Source: Bordetella parapertussis
GTDB lineage: Bacteria > Pseudomonadota > Gammaproteobacteria > Burkholderiales > Burkholderiaceae_A
NCBI GenBank assembly: GCA_945862985.1
Contig: CAMAZF010000011.1
Coordinates: 1-64,000 of the forward strand
Reading direction: 5' to 3'
Length of the DNA: 64,000 bases
Part shown: in pieces, positions 1 through 9,781 of the stretch
Layout: every line of letters starts with the position of its first letter
Numbering within the stretch: the stretch's first letter is position 1
The notes under the pieces: model-generated
The model's database searches: none
What the model was told of the DNA's origin: nothing
What the model saw: the letters and a program-made list of their open reading frames with translations, nothing else
Made by a program: the position numbers and the translations under genes

Positions 1-1
1 C

Positions 2-1609
2 GCTCGACTGGCCCAGCTGTCTCAGCAGTTTTCGGAGCAGCTGCTCGACAGCACCAATGCAAGCACCGTCCACATCACTGACGAACAGCGGCTGGCCGGC
101 CTCCCCGCTCACGCGTTGGCCGCTGCCAAGGCAGAGGCGGCAAGCCGCAACCTGGAGGGTTGGGTCTTCACCCTTCAGGGACCCAGCCTGACCGCGGTTC
201 AGCAGTTCGCCGACGACCGCGAGCTGCGCGAGAGCCTCTATCGCATGAACGCGAAGAAGGCTTCTGAGCTCGCTGAAGAAGGGCCTGACCATGACAACAC
301 GCCCATCATGGGAGAGATCCTGGCCATTCGGCAGGCACAAGCCAAGCTGCTGGGCTTTGCCCATGCCGCGCAGGTCTCACTCGAGCCCAAAATGGCCTCT
401 AGTGCAGAGGAGGTCCTCAAGTTCCTGCGTGAGCTCGCGGCCAAGGCAAGACCCAGCGCAGAGCGCGACCTGGCCGAGCTGCGGGCCTTCGCCAAATCCA
501 CACTCCACCTCGATCCTCTTGAACCCTGGGACATCGCCTACGCAAGCGAAAAGCTGCGCCAATCCCGCTACAGCTTTTCAGAGGACGAGGTTCGTCAATA
601 CTTTCTCTTGCCCAATGTGCTGAGGGGACTTTTCGGGGTCATTCACAAGCTATTTGGGGCAGAAATCACCCCGTTGATGGGCCTGGCCCCGTCGCCCGCC
701 TGGCACCCCGATGTTCAAATGTTCCAAGTGAGTCGCCGGGGTCATGCGATTGGATACTTCTTTCTGGACCTCTACGCCCGATCCACCAAGCGTGGGGGTG
801 CCTGGATGGATGACAGTCGTGGCCGCAAGCTGCGTGCAGGTCACCTACAACTGCCGATTGCATTGATGACCTGCAACTTCGCGGCGCCCGTGGACGATCG
901 TCCGACCACCCTGACCCATGACGACGTCATCACCCTCTTTCATGAGTTTGGACATGGCCTCCACCACCTACTCACCGAGGTCGACGAACTCGATGTCTCG
1001 GGCATCAATGGTGTCGAGTGGGATGCGGTAGAACTGCCCAGCCAGTTTATGGAGAACTTCTGTTGGGAGTGGGACAACCTCTCTCAAATGACTGCTCACA
1101 TTGACACTGGGGCCTCTCTGCCTCGTGCGCTCTTCGACAAGATGGTCGCGGCCAAGAACTTCCAGAGCGGCCTCTTCACCCTGCGTCAGATTGAATTTGG
1201 TCTTCTGGACATGCGCATTCATGCGGAGCTCACTGCCCTCCAATCGGACCAAGCCATGGCTGCCGGTCAGCAGATCATGCAGGTGCTCCAAGAGGTTCGT
1301 GACGAAGTGGCCGTGATCAAACCCCCCGCCTACAACCGTTTTCCGCAGAGCTTTGGACACATCTTTGGCGGCGGCTATGCAGCGGGCTATTACAGCTACA
1401 AATGGGCGGAAGTTTTGTCTGCGGATGCCTATGCCGCATTCGAGGAGGCTGGAGCGGCCGAATACGAGGCCGTTGGTCGTCGATTCTGGCAAGAGATCCT
1501 CTCTCGTGGGGGGGCGCGTCCGGCCATGGACAACTTCAAGGCCTTCCGTGGTCGCGAGCCGAGCATTGAGCCTCTGCTGCGCCACTCAGGACTTCTCGAA
1601 GCGGCCTGA
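2..1609 (+). CDS. prlC: Oligopeptidase A (M3 family zinc peptidase), 5' end outside window
   Basis: Cytosolic zinc oligopeptidase of the M3/thimet family, which degrades short peptides such as released signal peptides. The frame is open from base 2, so the gene is cut by the window edge; about 535 C-terminal residues are visible of a protein usually near 680. The zinc site HEFGHGLHH is encoded from base 941, and the helix carrying the third ligand ([10 protein letters not shown]) follows about 30 residues later. A TTG at 116 is only an internal codon. The stop shares one base with the queC start (TGATG), suggesting coupled translation. It is the first visible gene of a chain of overlapping genes that reaches ccoS. 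Confidence 0.95.
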   Translation, partial: ARLAQLSQQFSEQLLDSTNASTVHITDEQRLAGLPAHALAAAKAEAASRNLEGWVFTLQGPSLTAVQQFADDRELRESLYRMNAKKASELAEEGPDHDNTPIMGEILAIRQAQAKLLGFAHAAQVSLEPKMASSAEEVLKFLRELAAKARPSAERDLAELRAFAKSTLHLDPLEPWDIAYASEKLRQSRYSFSEDEVRQYFLLPNVLRGLFGVIHKLFGAEITPLMGLAPSPAWHPDVQMFQVSRRGHAIGYFFLDLYARSTKRGGAWMDDSRGRKLRAGHLQLPIALMTCNFAAPVDDRPTTLTHDDVITLFHEFGHGLHHLLTEVDELDVSGINGVEWDAVELPSQFMENFCWEWDNLSQMTAHIDTGASLPRALFDKMVAAKNFQSGLFTLRQIEFGLLDMRIHAELTALQSDQAMAAGQQIMQVLQEVRDEVAVIKPPAYNRFPQSFGHIFGGGYAAGYYSYKWAEVLSADAYAAFEEAGAAEYEAVGRRFWQEILSRGGARPAMDNFKAFRGREPSIEPLLRHSGLLEAA

Positions 1610-2295
1610 TGACCAGCCATCCGCCCCGTTCTGCAGTCGTGTTACTCAGCGGGGGGCTAGATTCCGCCACCTGCCTCGCCATTGCGAAGGCCGAGGGCTA
1701 CGTGGCCCACGCAGTGTCCTTTGATTATGGCCAGCGACACCGGGTCGAACTGAGCTTCGCTGAGCGATTGGCAGAACGACTTCGAGCCGACTCTCATCGT
1801 GTCTTGCGAGTGGACCTTCGTCCGATTGGCGGGTCATCCCTCACCACCGACCTTCCTGTTCCCAAACACCGCAGCGCCGATGAATTGGGAAGCGGCATTC
1901 CAAGCACCTATGTTCCAGCACGAAACACCATCTTTCTCAGCTATGGTCTCGCGCTCGCAGAGGTCCTGGGGGCGAATCGTCTCTTCATTGGCGTCAATGC
2001 CTTGGACTACAGCGGCTATCCTGACTGCAGACCCGAGTTCATTGAGAGCTTTGAGCGCATGGCGAACCTGGCCACTCGCGCAGGCGTTGAGAACGCGGAA
2101 CCCTTTCGAATCGAGGCGCCTCTGCAGCACCTGAGCAAGGCGGAGATCATTCTGAAGGCCCGTGCTCTTGGACTCGACCCTGACTGGACGCTCAGCTGCT
2201 ATGACCCGAGCCCAGAGGGCCTGCCCTGCGGAGCGTGTGATGCATGCCTGCTCCGAGCCAAAGGCATGGCGCAGGCAGAGGGGCTGCGCGCATGA
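1609..2295 (+). CDS. queC: 7-cyano-7-deazaguanine synthase QueC
   Basis: Converts 7-carboxy-7-deazaguanine to preQ0 with ATP and ammonia, a step in making queuosine for tRNA wobble positions. The N-terminus has the PP-loop ATPase motif SGGLDS at residues 14-19. The C-terminus has the zinc-binding cysteine cluster (SCYDP, then CGACDAC), typical of QueC. The 228-residue length is normal. The start overlaps the prlC stop by one base and the stop overlaps the xthA start, so it sits inside a coupled chain. No other queuosine genes are in view. Confidence 0.96.
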   Translation: MTSHPPRSAVVLLSGGLDSATCLAIAKAEGYVAHAVSFDYGQRHRVELSFAERLAERLRADSHRVLRVDLRPIGGSSLTTDLPVPKHRSADELGSGIPSTYVPARNTIFLSYGLALAEVLGANRLFIGVNALDYSGYPDCRPEFIESFERMANLATRAGVENAEPFRIEAPLQHLSKAEIILKARALGLDPDWTLSCYDPSPEGLPCGACDACLLRAKGMAQAEGLRA

Positions 2296-3095
2296 GACTC
2301 GCCAGCTGGAATGTGAACTCGCTCAAGGTTCGACTGCCGCACCTGTTGGACTGGCTAAAAGAAGCGCAGCCGGATCTCCTGGGCCTGCAAGAAACCAAGA
2401 CCATCGATGTGAAGTTTCCCCGTGAGGCCATTGAAGCGGCTGGCTATCACGTGGCCTTTGCGGGGCAGCCCACCTACAACGGCGTGGCAGTGCTTGCAAA
2501 GGCAGATCGTTTTGAGCCCCTCCAGGACTGGGAGGTGAATGACCCTCACTTTCCTGACGATCAAAAGCGACTCTTGTCGGTCACAGCCCAGCCCAAAGAC
2601 GGTGGGCATGCCCTCCGATTCATCAATGCCTACATGCCGAACGGCTCTGCGGTGGGCAGCGAGAAATACAGCTACAAGCTCGCCTGGCTCGCGGCCCTGC
2701 GAGATCGCCTCTCTGCTGAACTCAGCCACCATCCCCGGCTCGCGCTGGTGGGCGACTTCAACATCGCTCCGGCTGATGCCGATGTGCACGACCCCGCCGC
2801 ATGGGCCGGACAGATCCTCTGCTCTGATCCCGAGCGATCTGCCCTCCAGGACTTCGTCGCACTCGGTCTTCACGATAGCTTTCGCCAAATCCACCCCACC
2901 GCAGAGGCCGCCTTCTCCTGGTGGGATTACAGACAGGCGGGCTTTCGACGCAACCTCGGACTACGGATCGACCTCATCCTCGTCTCCGATGTGCTCCGGT
3001 CCGAGTTGAAGGACGCAGGCATTGACAAGGGCCCACGAAAACGTGAGCAGCCATCAGACCATGCACCGGTCTGGGCGGATTTGAGCCATGCCTGA
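2292..3095 (+). CDS. xthA: Exodeoxyribonuclease III / AP endonuclease
   Basis: Exonuclease III-family enzyme that nicks DNA at abasic sites and removes 3'-blocking groups during base excision repair. The 267-residue protein starts [11 protein letters not shown]; the metal-binding Glu is in LLGLQETK, the catalytic GDFNIAP lies mid-protein, and the terminal [10 protein letters not shown] carries the catalytic His. I chose ATG 2292 because it overlaps the queC stop (ATGA) and matches the family N-terminus; the same frame extends further upstream but only through queC sequence. It overlaps the next gene by 8 bases. Confidence 0.95.
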   Translation: MRLASWNVNSLKVRLPHLLDWLKEAQPDLLGLQETKTIDVKFPREAIEAAGYHVAFAGQPTYNGVAVLAKADRFEPLQDWEVNDPHFPDDQKRLLSVTAQPKDGGHALRFINAYMPNGSAVGSEKYSYKLAWLAALRDRLSAELSHHPRLALVGDFNIAPADADVHDPAAWAGQILCSDPERSALQDFVALGLHDSFRQIHPTAEAAFSWWDYRQAGFRRNLGLRIDLILVSDVLRSELKDAGIDKGPRKREQPSDHAPVWADLSHA

Positions 3096-3849
3096 CATCT
3101 TCTCGCCAACCGCCTTGGCGATTGGCTTCTGGTCCTCTGCCCACTGCCTGGCCATGTGTGGGGGCCTCGCGATGGCGGCCGGGCATACCGCGCGCAGCCG
3201 CGGCCACCTCAACGGGTTTCAGCAGAAAGTCGAACTGCTCTTCTGGCAGCTGGGGCGCATCTTGAGCTACGCGTTCATGGGGGCGATGGCCGGCTTTATG
3301 GGCGCATTCTTTCTTCAGGCTGCGCCGATCGAATGGGCCAGGACCACTGCCATGGTATTGGCTAACCTGATGCTCATCGGGCTGGGACTCCACCTGTCTC
3401 GACTCTCCAATCTCATCCAAAGCCTGGAACAGCTCGGACAGTTTGTATGGCGCTTTTTCGCGCCCTGGGCTCAAGCCACCCTGACCCCCCAGCCGGTTCA
3501 AGGCCTCTTACCTGCCCCACCCCTCAGCGTTCGGCTGGCAAAGGCGCTTCGCACCGGTGCCCTCTGGGGCTGGCTTCCCTGCGGACTGGTCTACAGCATG
3601 CTGGTGACTGCCTCAGTCACCGGCAGCGCAGGAAAGGGCATGGGGTGGATGCTCTCTTTTGGGCTTGGAACCATCCCGGCCCTCTGGGCGACCTCCGTCT
3701 TCTCGCGCAGGCTGCTCACGCAGTTCACCCACGACCGCGTGCGTCAGGCGGCCGGCTTGCTGATCATCGCCTTCGGAGTGTGGGGCATTCTGCGAGCGTT
3801 TGAGGTCGTTTCCATTCCGTGGCTCGACGGGTTCTGTCTCACGCCATGA
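3088..3849 (+). CDS. SafE/DsbD_2-like integral membrane protein linked to cbb3 assembly
   Basis: A 253-residue polytopic membrane protein, with about six hydrophobic segments by eye. The first segment carries the HCLAMCGG signature of the sulfite exporter TauE/SafE-like (DsbD_2) proteins commonly found beside ccoI and ccoS. Members of this group are thought to take part in metal or thiol handling during cytochrome oxidase maturation; the exact substrate is not established and is inferred from context. The start overlaps xthA by 8 bases and the stop overlaps ccoI (ATGA), so it is co-expressed with the copper ATPase. The conserved Cys pair near the membrane fits metal handling. Confidence 0.8.
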   Translation: MPDIFSPTALAIGFWSSAHCLAMCGGLAMAAGHTARSRGHLNGFQQKVELLFWQLGRILSYAFMGAMAGFMGAFFLQAAPIEWARTTAMVLANLMLIGLGLHLSRLSNLIQSLEQLGQFVWRFFAPWAQATLTPQPVQGLLPAPPLSVRLAKALRTGALWGWLPCGLVYSMLVTASVTGSAGKGMGWMLSFGLGTIPALWATSVFSRRLLTQFTHDRVRQAAGLLIIAFGVWGILRAFEVVSIPWLDGFCLTP

Positions 3850-6338
3850 CCGCATCGCCCTCTTCGACCCTGCGGTGCTTTCACTGTGGAGAACCCATAT
3901 TCGGCCATGTGCGCTGGAGCGCGAAGGTTCTGGGCGAGGAGAGGCCCATGTGCTGTGCCGGATGCCAAGCGGTGGCCCAGACCATTGTTCAGGCGGGAGC
4001 AGAAGGCTATTACGAGCAGCGAACCGCAGAGGGCGTTGAGCCAGAGGCCCTGGAGCGACTCGCGCCTTGGGCCGACCTCCTAGAGGACCCCTCGTTCCAG
4101 ACCAGACAGGTCCAAGTCATCCAGCCGGCCGGGGGAACAGGGCACCACCAAACCCAATTGGCCATTGAAGGACTTCGCTGTGGGGCCTGCGCCTGGCTGA
4201 TTGAACGGGTCTTGATGGGCCTGCCGGGGATGATTTCGGCCCAGGCCAATGCGACCACTGCCCGTCTCACGCTTCGCTGGGATCCAGCACAAACCAATCT
4301 GCGCGCGGTCTCCCAGGCCCTCATACGATACGGCTATGCAGCCCTCCCATTGGGTTCTGAGGCGCTCGAGGTGAGCCGGCGGGAGGAAGAGCGCAAAGCG
4401 GGCCGAAGGCTTTTCGTGGCCGGGCTTGCGGCAGCGCAGGTGATGATGCTCGCCACCCCGGAGTATGTCGGCTTTGAAGACCTCGACGCTGAGACCATTC
4501 AGCTCCTAAGACTGGCGTCTCTCCTCATCACGCTTCCGGCCTTGGCCTACTCGGGCGCCAGCTTCTATCAGTCTGCGTGGCGAGCGCTCTCACAGGGCCG
4601 GCTCAATATGGACGTGCCCATCGCCATTGGCCTCACCCTGGCCTTTCTGGGAAGTGTGGCGGGCCTCTTACTCGCCTTCGAGCATGTCTACTTCGACTCC
4701 GTGGGGATGTTCCTCTTTCTGGTCCTCGGTGCACGCCAGATTCAGAGCCGAGTGCGCCGGCGAACACTGCAGCGGCGTGAGTCGCTCTCGCGGGATCCAC
4801 CGAGCCTCGCTCACCGCCTCAGCCCAAACCCTGGAATCGTTGCACCCTGGCAGCTCTCCATTGGCGATCAGATCCGAGTGCCATCCGGTGAACGTCTGCC
4901 AGCCGATGCCACCCTCCGGTCCCATCGCGCAGAGCTCGACCTCTCCTCCTTGACGGGCGAACAAGAGCCCATTGCTCGCAACCCTGGAGACCTCCTGCCT
5001 GAAGGGTCCGTGAATGTCGGAGCGGATCTGGAGGCCATCGTCTCCAGTGACCCAACATCCGGGACCCTCACACGCCTGGCACAGCTCGCCGAGGAGGCTG
5101 CTGCGCAGCGGCCCAATTGGGCGCTCTGGGCGGATCGCATTGCAGCGGTGTTCACTGCCACCCTTCTGACCCTGGCTGCAGGGGTCCTTGGCGTGAGCCT
5201 TTTACTCGGCCTTCCCCTGGAAGACTGGCTCCCCAGGCTGATTGCGGTCCTCGTGGTGTCCTGCCCGTGCGCCCTTTCCATTGCTGGTCCTGCGGCCTAC
5301 TCGGCGGCGCTGGCCCGACTCCTTGAACACGGCATTGCCGTCTCCAAGCCTCAAGCCATTGAATCGGCCTGGGCCCTGACCGACATGGTGTTTGACAAGA
5401 CCGGCACCCTGACCGACCCTGCGCATTCAGAGGTCCGGGTCCAATGGGCCACCACCCTCAGCCCTGAAGACCACGGGCAATACTGGCGGCTGATCGCAGA
5501 CCTGACCGAGCTCAATCGGCATCCGCTGAGCCAGGCACTGCATCGAGCTGCCCAGAGCCAGGCGTCCACGCCGTCCTTGGCCCTCGTCCATCGCCAGGTC
5601 CATTCCGGACTTGGCATTGAGGGGCTCCTCAACGACGGGCGTCAGGTTCGATTGGGGTCAGGCAGCTATGTGAATGCGCCCCTTGGAAGTGAGTCCAACC
5701 TGTATCTGGCCGTTGGGCGAGACGAAGCATTCTCGGTTGTCGCTGCCTTCGACCTCGACGACAGCATCCGGCCAGAGGCCAAGCCGCTGCTCGACTGGCT
5801 GGCCCAACGTGGGGTCTTGCGACACCTCCTGAGCGGAGACCGACAGTCCAGAGTGACGCGCGTGGGTGAGGCGCTGGGGCTCTCCCCAGAGAGCCTGTTT
5901 GGTGAGCTAAGCCCAGAGCACAAGCAGGCCTACGCCCTGGGCCTTCAGCGAAGGGGCAGAAGGGTGGGCATGGTGGGAGACGGGGTCAACGATGCACCAG
6001 TCTTGGCCTCGGCTGACCTCTCGATTGCCATGTGGGGCTCAGCGCCCCTGGCCCAGCAGCAGGCTGACTGCTACCTCCTCCGACCGGGCCTGGCGGGAGT
6101 CCAGACCCTCATCGACACTGCCCATCGCACCCGTCGCATCCTGAAGCAAAACCTCATCTGGTCCGTGGTGTACAACCTCACAGCCATTCCGCTTGCGGTG
6201 GCCGGGCTGATTTCACCCATCTGGGCAGCAGCGGGGATGTCTGCCTCTTCGCTGCTGGTGATGCTCAATGCCGCTAGACTGCTCGACAGATCATGGAAAC
6301 ACTCCCGCTCCTCATCGGCATCAGTCTCGTCGTCATAG
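3846..6338 (+). CDS. ccoI: Copper-exporting P1B-type ATPase for cbb3 oxidase (CcoI/FixI)
   Basis: Membrane ATPase that delivers copper for the CuB centre of cbb3 oxidase. In order, the 830-residue protein shows a Cys-rich N-terminus (CFHCG and CCAGCQ), a heavy-metal-associated domain with GACAW, membrane helices, an actuator with LTGEQEP, the metal-transport motif SCPCALS, the phosphorylation site DKTGT and the hinge GDGVNDAP. The N-terminal Cys-rich segment is characteristic of FixI/CcoI rather than general CopA. I chose ATG 3846 because it overlaps the previous stop (ATGA); an in-frame start at 3819 would lie inside the upstream gene. The 3' end overlaps ccoS by 46 bases. Confidence 0.95.
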   Translation: MTASPSSTLRCFHCGEPIFGHVRWSAKVLGEERPMCCAGCQAVAQTIVQAGAEGYYEQRTAEGVEPEALERLAPWADLLEDPSFQTRQVQVIQPAGGTGHHQTQLAIEGLRCGACAWLIERVLMGLPGMISAQANATTARLTLRWDPAQTNLRAVSQALIRYGYAALPLGSEALEVSRREEERKAGRRLFVAGLAAAQVMMLATPEYVGFEDLDAETIQLLRLASLLITLPALAYSGASFYQSAWRALSQGRLNMDVPIAIGLTLAFLGSVAGLLLAFEHVYFDSVGMFLFLVLGARQIQSRVRRRTLQRRESLSRDPPSLAHRLSPNPGIVAPWQLSIGDQIRVPSGERLPADATLRSHRAELDLSSLTGEQEPIARNPGDLLPEGSVNVGADLEAIVSSDPTSGTLTRLAQLAEEAAAQRPNWALWADRIAAVFTATLLTLAAGVLGVSLLLGLPLEDWLPRLIAVLVVSCPCALSIAGPAAYSAALARLLEHGIAVSKPQAIESAWALTDMVFDKTGTLTDPAHSEVRVQWATTLSPEDHGQYWRLIADLTELNRHPLSQALHRAAQSQASTPSLALVHRQVHSGLGIEGLLNDGRQVRLGSGSYVNAPLGSESNLYLAVGRDEAFSVVAAFDLDDSIRPEAKPLLDWLAQRGVLRHLLSGDRQSRVTRVGEALGLSPESLFGELSPEHKQAYALGLQRRGRRVGMVGDGVNDAPVLASADLSIAMWGSAPLAQQQADCYLLRPGLAGVQTLIDTAHRTRRILKQNLIWSVVYNLTAIPLAVAGLISPIWAAAGMSASSLLVMLNAARLLDRSWKHSRSSSASVSSS

Positions 6339-6490
6339 GACTCGTCGTTTGGCTTTTCTTCAGAATGTCGTCGAGCGGCCAGTTTGACGACCTGGAGGCT
6401 CCGGCGCGCCGTATCCTCCTGGACGACGATCGCCCTCCTCATCCCCCCGCAGGCACAGAATCCGAGAAGAAATCGGAAAGTTCCGTCTAA
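6293..6490 (+). CDS. ccoS: Cbb3-type oxidase assembly protein CcoS
   Basis: A 65-residue single-pass membrane protein needed for incorporation of cofactors into cbb3 oxidase. It begins METLPLLIGISLVVIGL, one hydrophobic helix, followed by the typical FDDLEAPARRIL segment and a charged, proline-containing tail. The length and the position directly after ccoI are those of the CcoS family. Its first 46 bases lie inside the ccoI coding sequence in another frame, indicating tight coupling. It is the last gene before the separate ccoN promoter. Confidence 0.92.
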   Translation: METLPLLIGISLVVIGLVVWLFFRMSSSGQFDDLEAPARRILLDDDRPPHPPAGTESEKKSESSV

Positions 6491-6522
6491 AGGCTGAGCG
6501 TCTGACTCGGGTTTTCACGGAA

Positions 6523-6536
6523 TTGACCTAGATCAA
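6523..6536 (+). promoter_or_regulatory. FNR/Anr-type binding site before ccoN
   Basis: The 14-base sequence TTGACCTAGATCAA matches the FNR/Anr/FixK consensus TTGAT-N4-ATCAA in nine of ten defined positions and is nearly a perfect inverted repeat. Its centre (6529.5) is 41.5 bases upstream of the start point predicted from the -10 element at 6558-6563, the usual position for class-II activation. It fits low-oxygen induction of ccoNOQP. Binding is inferred, not shown. Confidence 0.85.
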
Positions 6537-6557
6537 GGCAATATGCTCTCAGAAGCA

Positions 6558-6571
6558 TATAGTCCAAAAAA
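6558..6571 (+). promoter_or_regulatory. ccoN promoter -10 element and predicted transcription start
   Basis: TATAGT at 6558-6563 resembles the sigma-70 -10 hexamer and places the start of transcription near 6570-6571. No good -35 hexamer is present; the FNR-type site occupies that region, as expected for an activator-dependent promoter. The leader to the ccoN ATG would be about 26 bases and contains the ribosome-binding sequence GAGGGAGAA at 6581-6589. Confidence 0.7.
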
Positions 6572-6596
6572 TAACAATCCGAGGGAGAAATCCGCC

Positions 6597-8075
6597 ATGG
6601 CTGCAGTTCTTGACCCCATGGGTCACGCCACCACGCGTTCCGGTGGCCCATCTGACACCGCTCAGACCTACAACTACGACGTCGTTCGACTCTTCGCATA
6701 CGCGACCGTGCTCTGGGGCATCGTCGGCATGTTCGTGGGGGTCTGGATCGCCGCACAGCTGGCCTTCCCTACTCTGGCCGAGGGTATCTCTTGGCTCTCC
6801 TTCGGGCGGCTCCGCCCCCTCCATACCAATGCGGTAATTTTTGCCTTCGGAGGCAACGCATTGCTGGCGACCTCCTACTACGTGGTTCAGCGCACCTGCC
6901 ACACCCGGCTGTTTGGCGGGCCACTCGCCATGTTCACCTTCATTGGCTATCAGGCCGTGATCGTGCTGGCGGCACTGACCCTTCCCCTGGGGCTGACCTC
7001 CACACATGAATACGCCGAGCTCATTTGGCCGGTTGACCTGCTCCTTGCAGTGACCTGGGTGGCGTATGCAATCGTCTTTTTTGGCACCCTCATGACCCGC
7101 AAGGTGGAACACATTTATGTGGCCAACTGGTTTTATGGCGCCTTCATTCTGACGGTTGCCCTGCTCCACATCGTTCGCAGCGCTGCCATCCCCATCAGCC
7201 TGACGGAGGCCATCCCAGTCTACGCAGGTGTGCAAGACGCCATGGTTCAGTGGTGGTACGGACACAATGCAGTCGGCTTCTTCCTGACCGCTGGCTTCCT
7301 GGGCATGATGTATTACTTCATCCCCAAGCAGGCTGAGCGCCCCGTCTACTCCTATCGCCTCTCCATTGTTCACTTCTGGGCGCTGATCTTCACCTACATG
7401 TGGGCTGGCCCCCACCACTTGCACTACACAGCCTTGCCAGACTGGACCCAGTCCTTGGGCATGGTCTTCTCTCTCATCCTGCTGGCTCCCTCTTGGGGCG
7501 GCATGATCAACGGCATCATGACCATGTCGGGTGCCTGGCATAAGCTGCGCAACGACCCCATCCTGAAGTTCCTGATCGTGTCCGTGTCCTTCTACGGCAT
7601 GTCGACCTTCGAGGGCCCCATGATGGCCATCAAAACGGTGAATGCCCTGTCGCACTACACCGACTGGACCATTGGTCACGTGCACTCTGGGGCGCTGGGC
7701 TGGGTGGGCTTTATCTCCATCGGCTCCCTCTATTACCTCATCCCCCGCCTCGTGGGTCGAACCAGCATGTATTCATCCAAGGCGGTTGAACTGCACTTCT
7801 GGATCGCCACCATCGGCATCGTCCTCTACATCGCTGCCATGTGGATCTCTGGCGTCATGCAAGGCCTGATGTGGCGTGCCCTCAATGACGACGGTTCGCT
7901 CACCTACACCTTTGTCGAGAGCGTCAAGGCCACGATGCCCTACTACGTCATTCGACTCTCAGGCGGCATCCTCTACCTCTCGGGCATGGTGATCATGGCC
8001 TGGAACGTGGTGATGACGGTTCGCAACCCTCAGCCAGTCAACAACAGCATCCCTGCTGTTGCTCACCACGCTTAA
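6597..8075 (+). CDS. ccoN: Cytochrome c oxidase cbb3-type subunit I (CcoN)
   Basis: Catalytic haem-copper subunit of cbb3 oxidase in the inner membrane; it reduces oxygen to water at a haem b3-CuB site and pumps protons. The 492-residue protein is polytopic, with family segments such as [13 protein letters not shown] and [15 protein letters not shown] carrying conserved histidines. I chose ATG 6597 because the ribosome-binding site GGGAGAA lies just before it; an upstream in-frame ATG at 6543 would place the start before the predicted transcription start. It is the first gene of ccoNOQPGH, under the FNR-type promoter. Confidence 0.97.
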   Translation: MAAVLDPMGHATTRSGGPSDTAQTYNYDVVRLFAYATVLWGIVGMFVGVWIAAQLAFPTLAEGISWLSFGRLRPLHTNAVIFAFGGNALLATSYYVVQRTCHTRLFGGPLAMFTFIGYQAVIVLAALTLPLGLTSTHEYAELIWPVDLLLAVTWVAYAIVFFGTLMTRKVEHIYVANWFYGAFILTVALLHIVRSAAIPISLTEAIPVYAGVQDAMVQWWYGHNAVGFFLTAGFLGMMYYFIPKQAERPVYSYRLSIVHFWALIFTYMWAGPHHLHYTALPDWTQSLGMVFSLILLAPSWGGMINGIMTMSGAWHKLRNDPILKFLIVSVSFYGMSTFEGPMMAIKTVNALSHYTDWTIGHVHSGALGWVGFISIGSLYYLIPRLVGRTSMYSSKAVELHFWIATIGIVLYIAAMWISGVMQGLMWRALNDDGSLTYTFVESVKATMPYYVIRLSGGILYLSGMVIMAWNVVMTVRNPQPVNNSIPAVAHHA

Positions 8076-8101
8076 GTCGACCCTTCATAGGAATCAAGAA
8101 C

Positions 8102-8719
8102 ATGGGTTTTCGTCACGAAATCATTGAAAAGCGTCCCACCCTGCTCATCGTCATGACCCTCTTGGTGGTGGCGGTCGGCGGTTTGGTGGAAATTGTTCCC
8201 CTCTTCTTCCAGAAGTCCACCACGGAGGCGGTGACGGGCATGAAGCCCCATACGGCATTGGAGCTGGCGGGCCGCAACCTGTACATCCGCGAGGGCTGTG
8301 TGGGATGCCACTCGCAGATGATCCGTCCCTTCCGAGCAGAGACTGAGCGCTATGGCCATTACTCCGTCGCGGGCGAGTCTGTCTACGACCGTCCCTTCCT
8401 CTGGGGCTCTAAGCGCACCGGACCCGACCTCGCTCGCGTGGGGGGTCGTTACTCCGATGAATGGCATCGCGTTCACCTGGTCAACCCCCGCGATGTGGTT
8501 CCAGAGTCAGTGATGCCCGCCTACCCCTGGCTGGAGGGCACTCCCGTCAAGATGCCGCATATTCAGGCACAGATGAAGGGACTCAAAGGATTTGGAGTGC
8601 CCTATTCCGACGAACAAATCGCCGCCGCTCCCAGTGAACTCGAAGGCAAGACAGAGATGGAGGCCATGATCGCTTACCTCCAGTCCCTCGGGCTCGCACT
8701 CAAGGACAAGCGGTCATGA
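8102..8719 (+). CDS. ccoO: Cytochrome c oxidase cbb3-type subunit II (CcoO)
   Basis: Membrane-anchored monohaem cytochrome c that passes electrons to CcoN. The 205-residue protein has one N-terminal transmembrane helix (about residues 13-35) and a periplasmic domain with the haem motif CVGCH at residues 66-70, followed by the family-specific [10 protein letters not shown]. Met residues later in the chain can supply the second axial ligand. It follows ccoN by 26 bases, with a weak Shine-Dalgarno (AGGAATC), and its stop overlaps the ccoQ start. Confidence 0.97.
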   Translation: MGFRHEIIEKRPTLLIVMTLLVVAVGGLVEIVPLFFQKSTTEAVTGMKPHTALELAGRNLYIREGCVGCHSQMIRPFRAETERYGHYSVAGESVYDRPFLWGSKRTGPDLARVGGRYSDEWHRVHLVNPRDVVPESVMPAYPWLEGTPVKMPHIQAQMKGLKGFGVPYSDEQIAAAPSELEGKTEMEAMIAYLQSLGLALKDKRS

Positions 8720-8883
8720 ACGACCTTCACGCAGCGTTAACGACGCTCTTCTTCCTCATCTTCGTCGGCATCATTGCCTGGACCTACAGCAGGGGTCAGA
8801 AGCAGAAGATGGACGAGGCCGCGCAGATTCCGCTGCATGACGACGAACCCATTGAACATTCTCGAGGCAAGCAAAATGGCTGA
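8716..8883 (+). CDS. ccoQ: Cbb3-type oxidase small subunit CcoQ
   Basis: A 55-residue single-pass membrane protein that stabilises the cbb3 complex. The ATG overlaps the ccoO stop (ATGA). Translation begins [20 protein letters not shown], one helix, then [15 protein letters not shown], the usual short basic and acidic tail of CcoQ. It ends in TGA at 8881-8883, overlapping the ccoP start by 8 bases. Small size makes this gene easy to miss; position between ccoO and ccoP and the family-like sequence support it. Confidence 0.93.
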   Translation: MNDLHAALTTLFFLIFVGIIAWTYSRGQKQKMDEAAQIPLHDDEPIEHSRGKQNG

Positions 8884-9781
8884 CTTCACCCATTCATTCT
8901 GGAACCTATTTGTCATCATCGGCACGATCGTGAGCGTGCTGGCCTGTGGTGTTTTTCTCTATTTCCTCTCTCGTACCAAGATCCAGTTCAAAGATGGAAA
9001 GGTCGAAACGACCGGCCACGTGTGGGACGAGAACCTCGCCGAATACAACAATCCGCTCCCCCGCTGGTGGATGATTCTGTTCTACCTCACCATCGTCTTT
9101 GCCATCGTTTACCTCGTTCTGTTTCCCGGTCTCGGTGACGCCAAGGGCAGCCTGAGCTGGTCATCCACGGGTCAGTACGACAAGGAAGTCGCAGCCGCTC
9201 ACCAGAAATTTGGTCCCATCTACGCAAAGTACGCTGCAACTCCTATCGAGGAAGTCGCCAAGGATGAGGCGGCCCTGAAGATCGGGCAGCGCATCTTCGT
9301 GAACAACTGCGCACAGTGCCACGGCACCGACGCGCGCGGCGGCAAGGGCTTCCCCAACCTGACCGACAGCGACTGGCTGTATGGTGGAGATGGCTTGGCC
9401 ATTAAAACCGGCGTGCTCGAAGGCCGAATGGGCATGATGCCCCCCATGGCTGATGCGGTCGGTGGTGCAACAGGGGTGGAGAATGTGGCTCACTATGTCC
9501 TGAGTCTCTCGGGCAGCGCACATGACTCGGTAAAAGCGACATTGGGTCAGGAACAGTTTGCGGCGTGTGCCGCCTGTCATGGCGCCGATGGAAAGGGCAT
9601 GGCTGCCATGGGCGCCCCCAACCTCACGGATAAGGTGTGGCTCTATGGTGGGTCTCTGGCCTCCATCACCGAGACCATCAACAAAGGACGTGGTGGGGTG
9701 ATGCCCGCGTGGAAAGACATCCTGGGTGAGGAACGCTCCCACCTGGTCTCCGCCTACGTCTACAGCCTGAGCAACAAATGA
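8876..9781 (+). CDS. ccoP: Cytochrome c oxidase cbb3-type subunit III (CcoP)
   Basis: Dihaem cytochrome c subunit that takes electrons from soluble cytochromes for cbb3 oxidase. The 301-residue protein has an N-terminal membrane region with two helices (about residues 9-31 and 65-84) joined by the family motif VWDENLAEYNNPLPRWW, then two periplasmic cytochrome domains with CAQCH at 145-149 and CAACH at 232-236. I chose ATG 8876, which overlaps ccoQ by 8 bases and matches the family N-terminus; the frame is open further upstream but there it only reads through ccoQ. The stop overlaps ccoG (ATGA). Confidence 0.96.
   Translation: MADFTHSFWNLFVIIGTIVSVLACGVFLYFLSRTKIQFKDGKVETTGHVWDENLAEYNNPLPRWWMILFYLTIVFAIVYLVLFPGLGDAKGSLSWSSTGQYDKEVAAAHQKFGPIYAKYAATPIEEVAKDEAALKIGQRIFVNNCAQCHGTDARGGKGFPNLTDSDWLYGGDGLAIKTGVLEGRMGMMPPMADAVGGATGVENVAHYVLSLSGSAHDSVKATLGQEQFAACAACHGADGKGMAAMGAPNLTDKVWLYGGSLASITETINKGRGGVMPAWKDILGEERSHLVSAYVYSLSNK

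Noticed and set aside
6549-7685. Long open frame antisense to ccoN (378 codons)
   Set aside because: It lies fully inside a highly conserved gene on the opposite strand, has no recognisable motif or ribosome-binding site, and its composition mirrors the ccoN codons.
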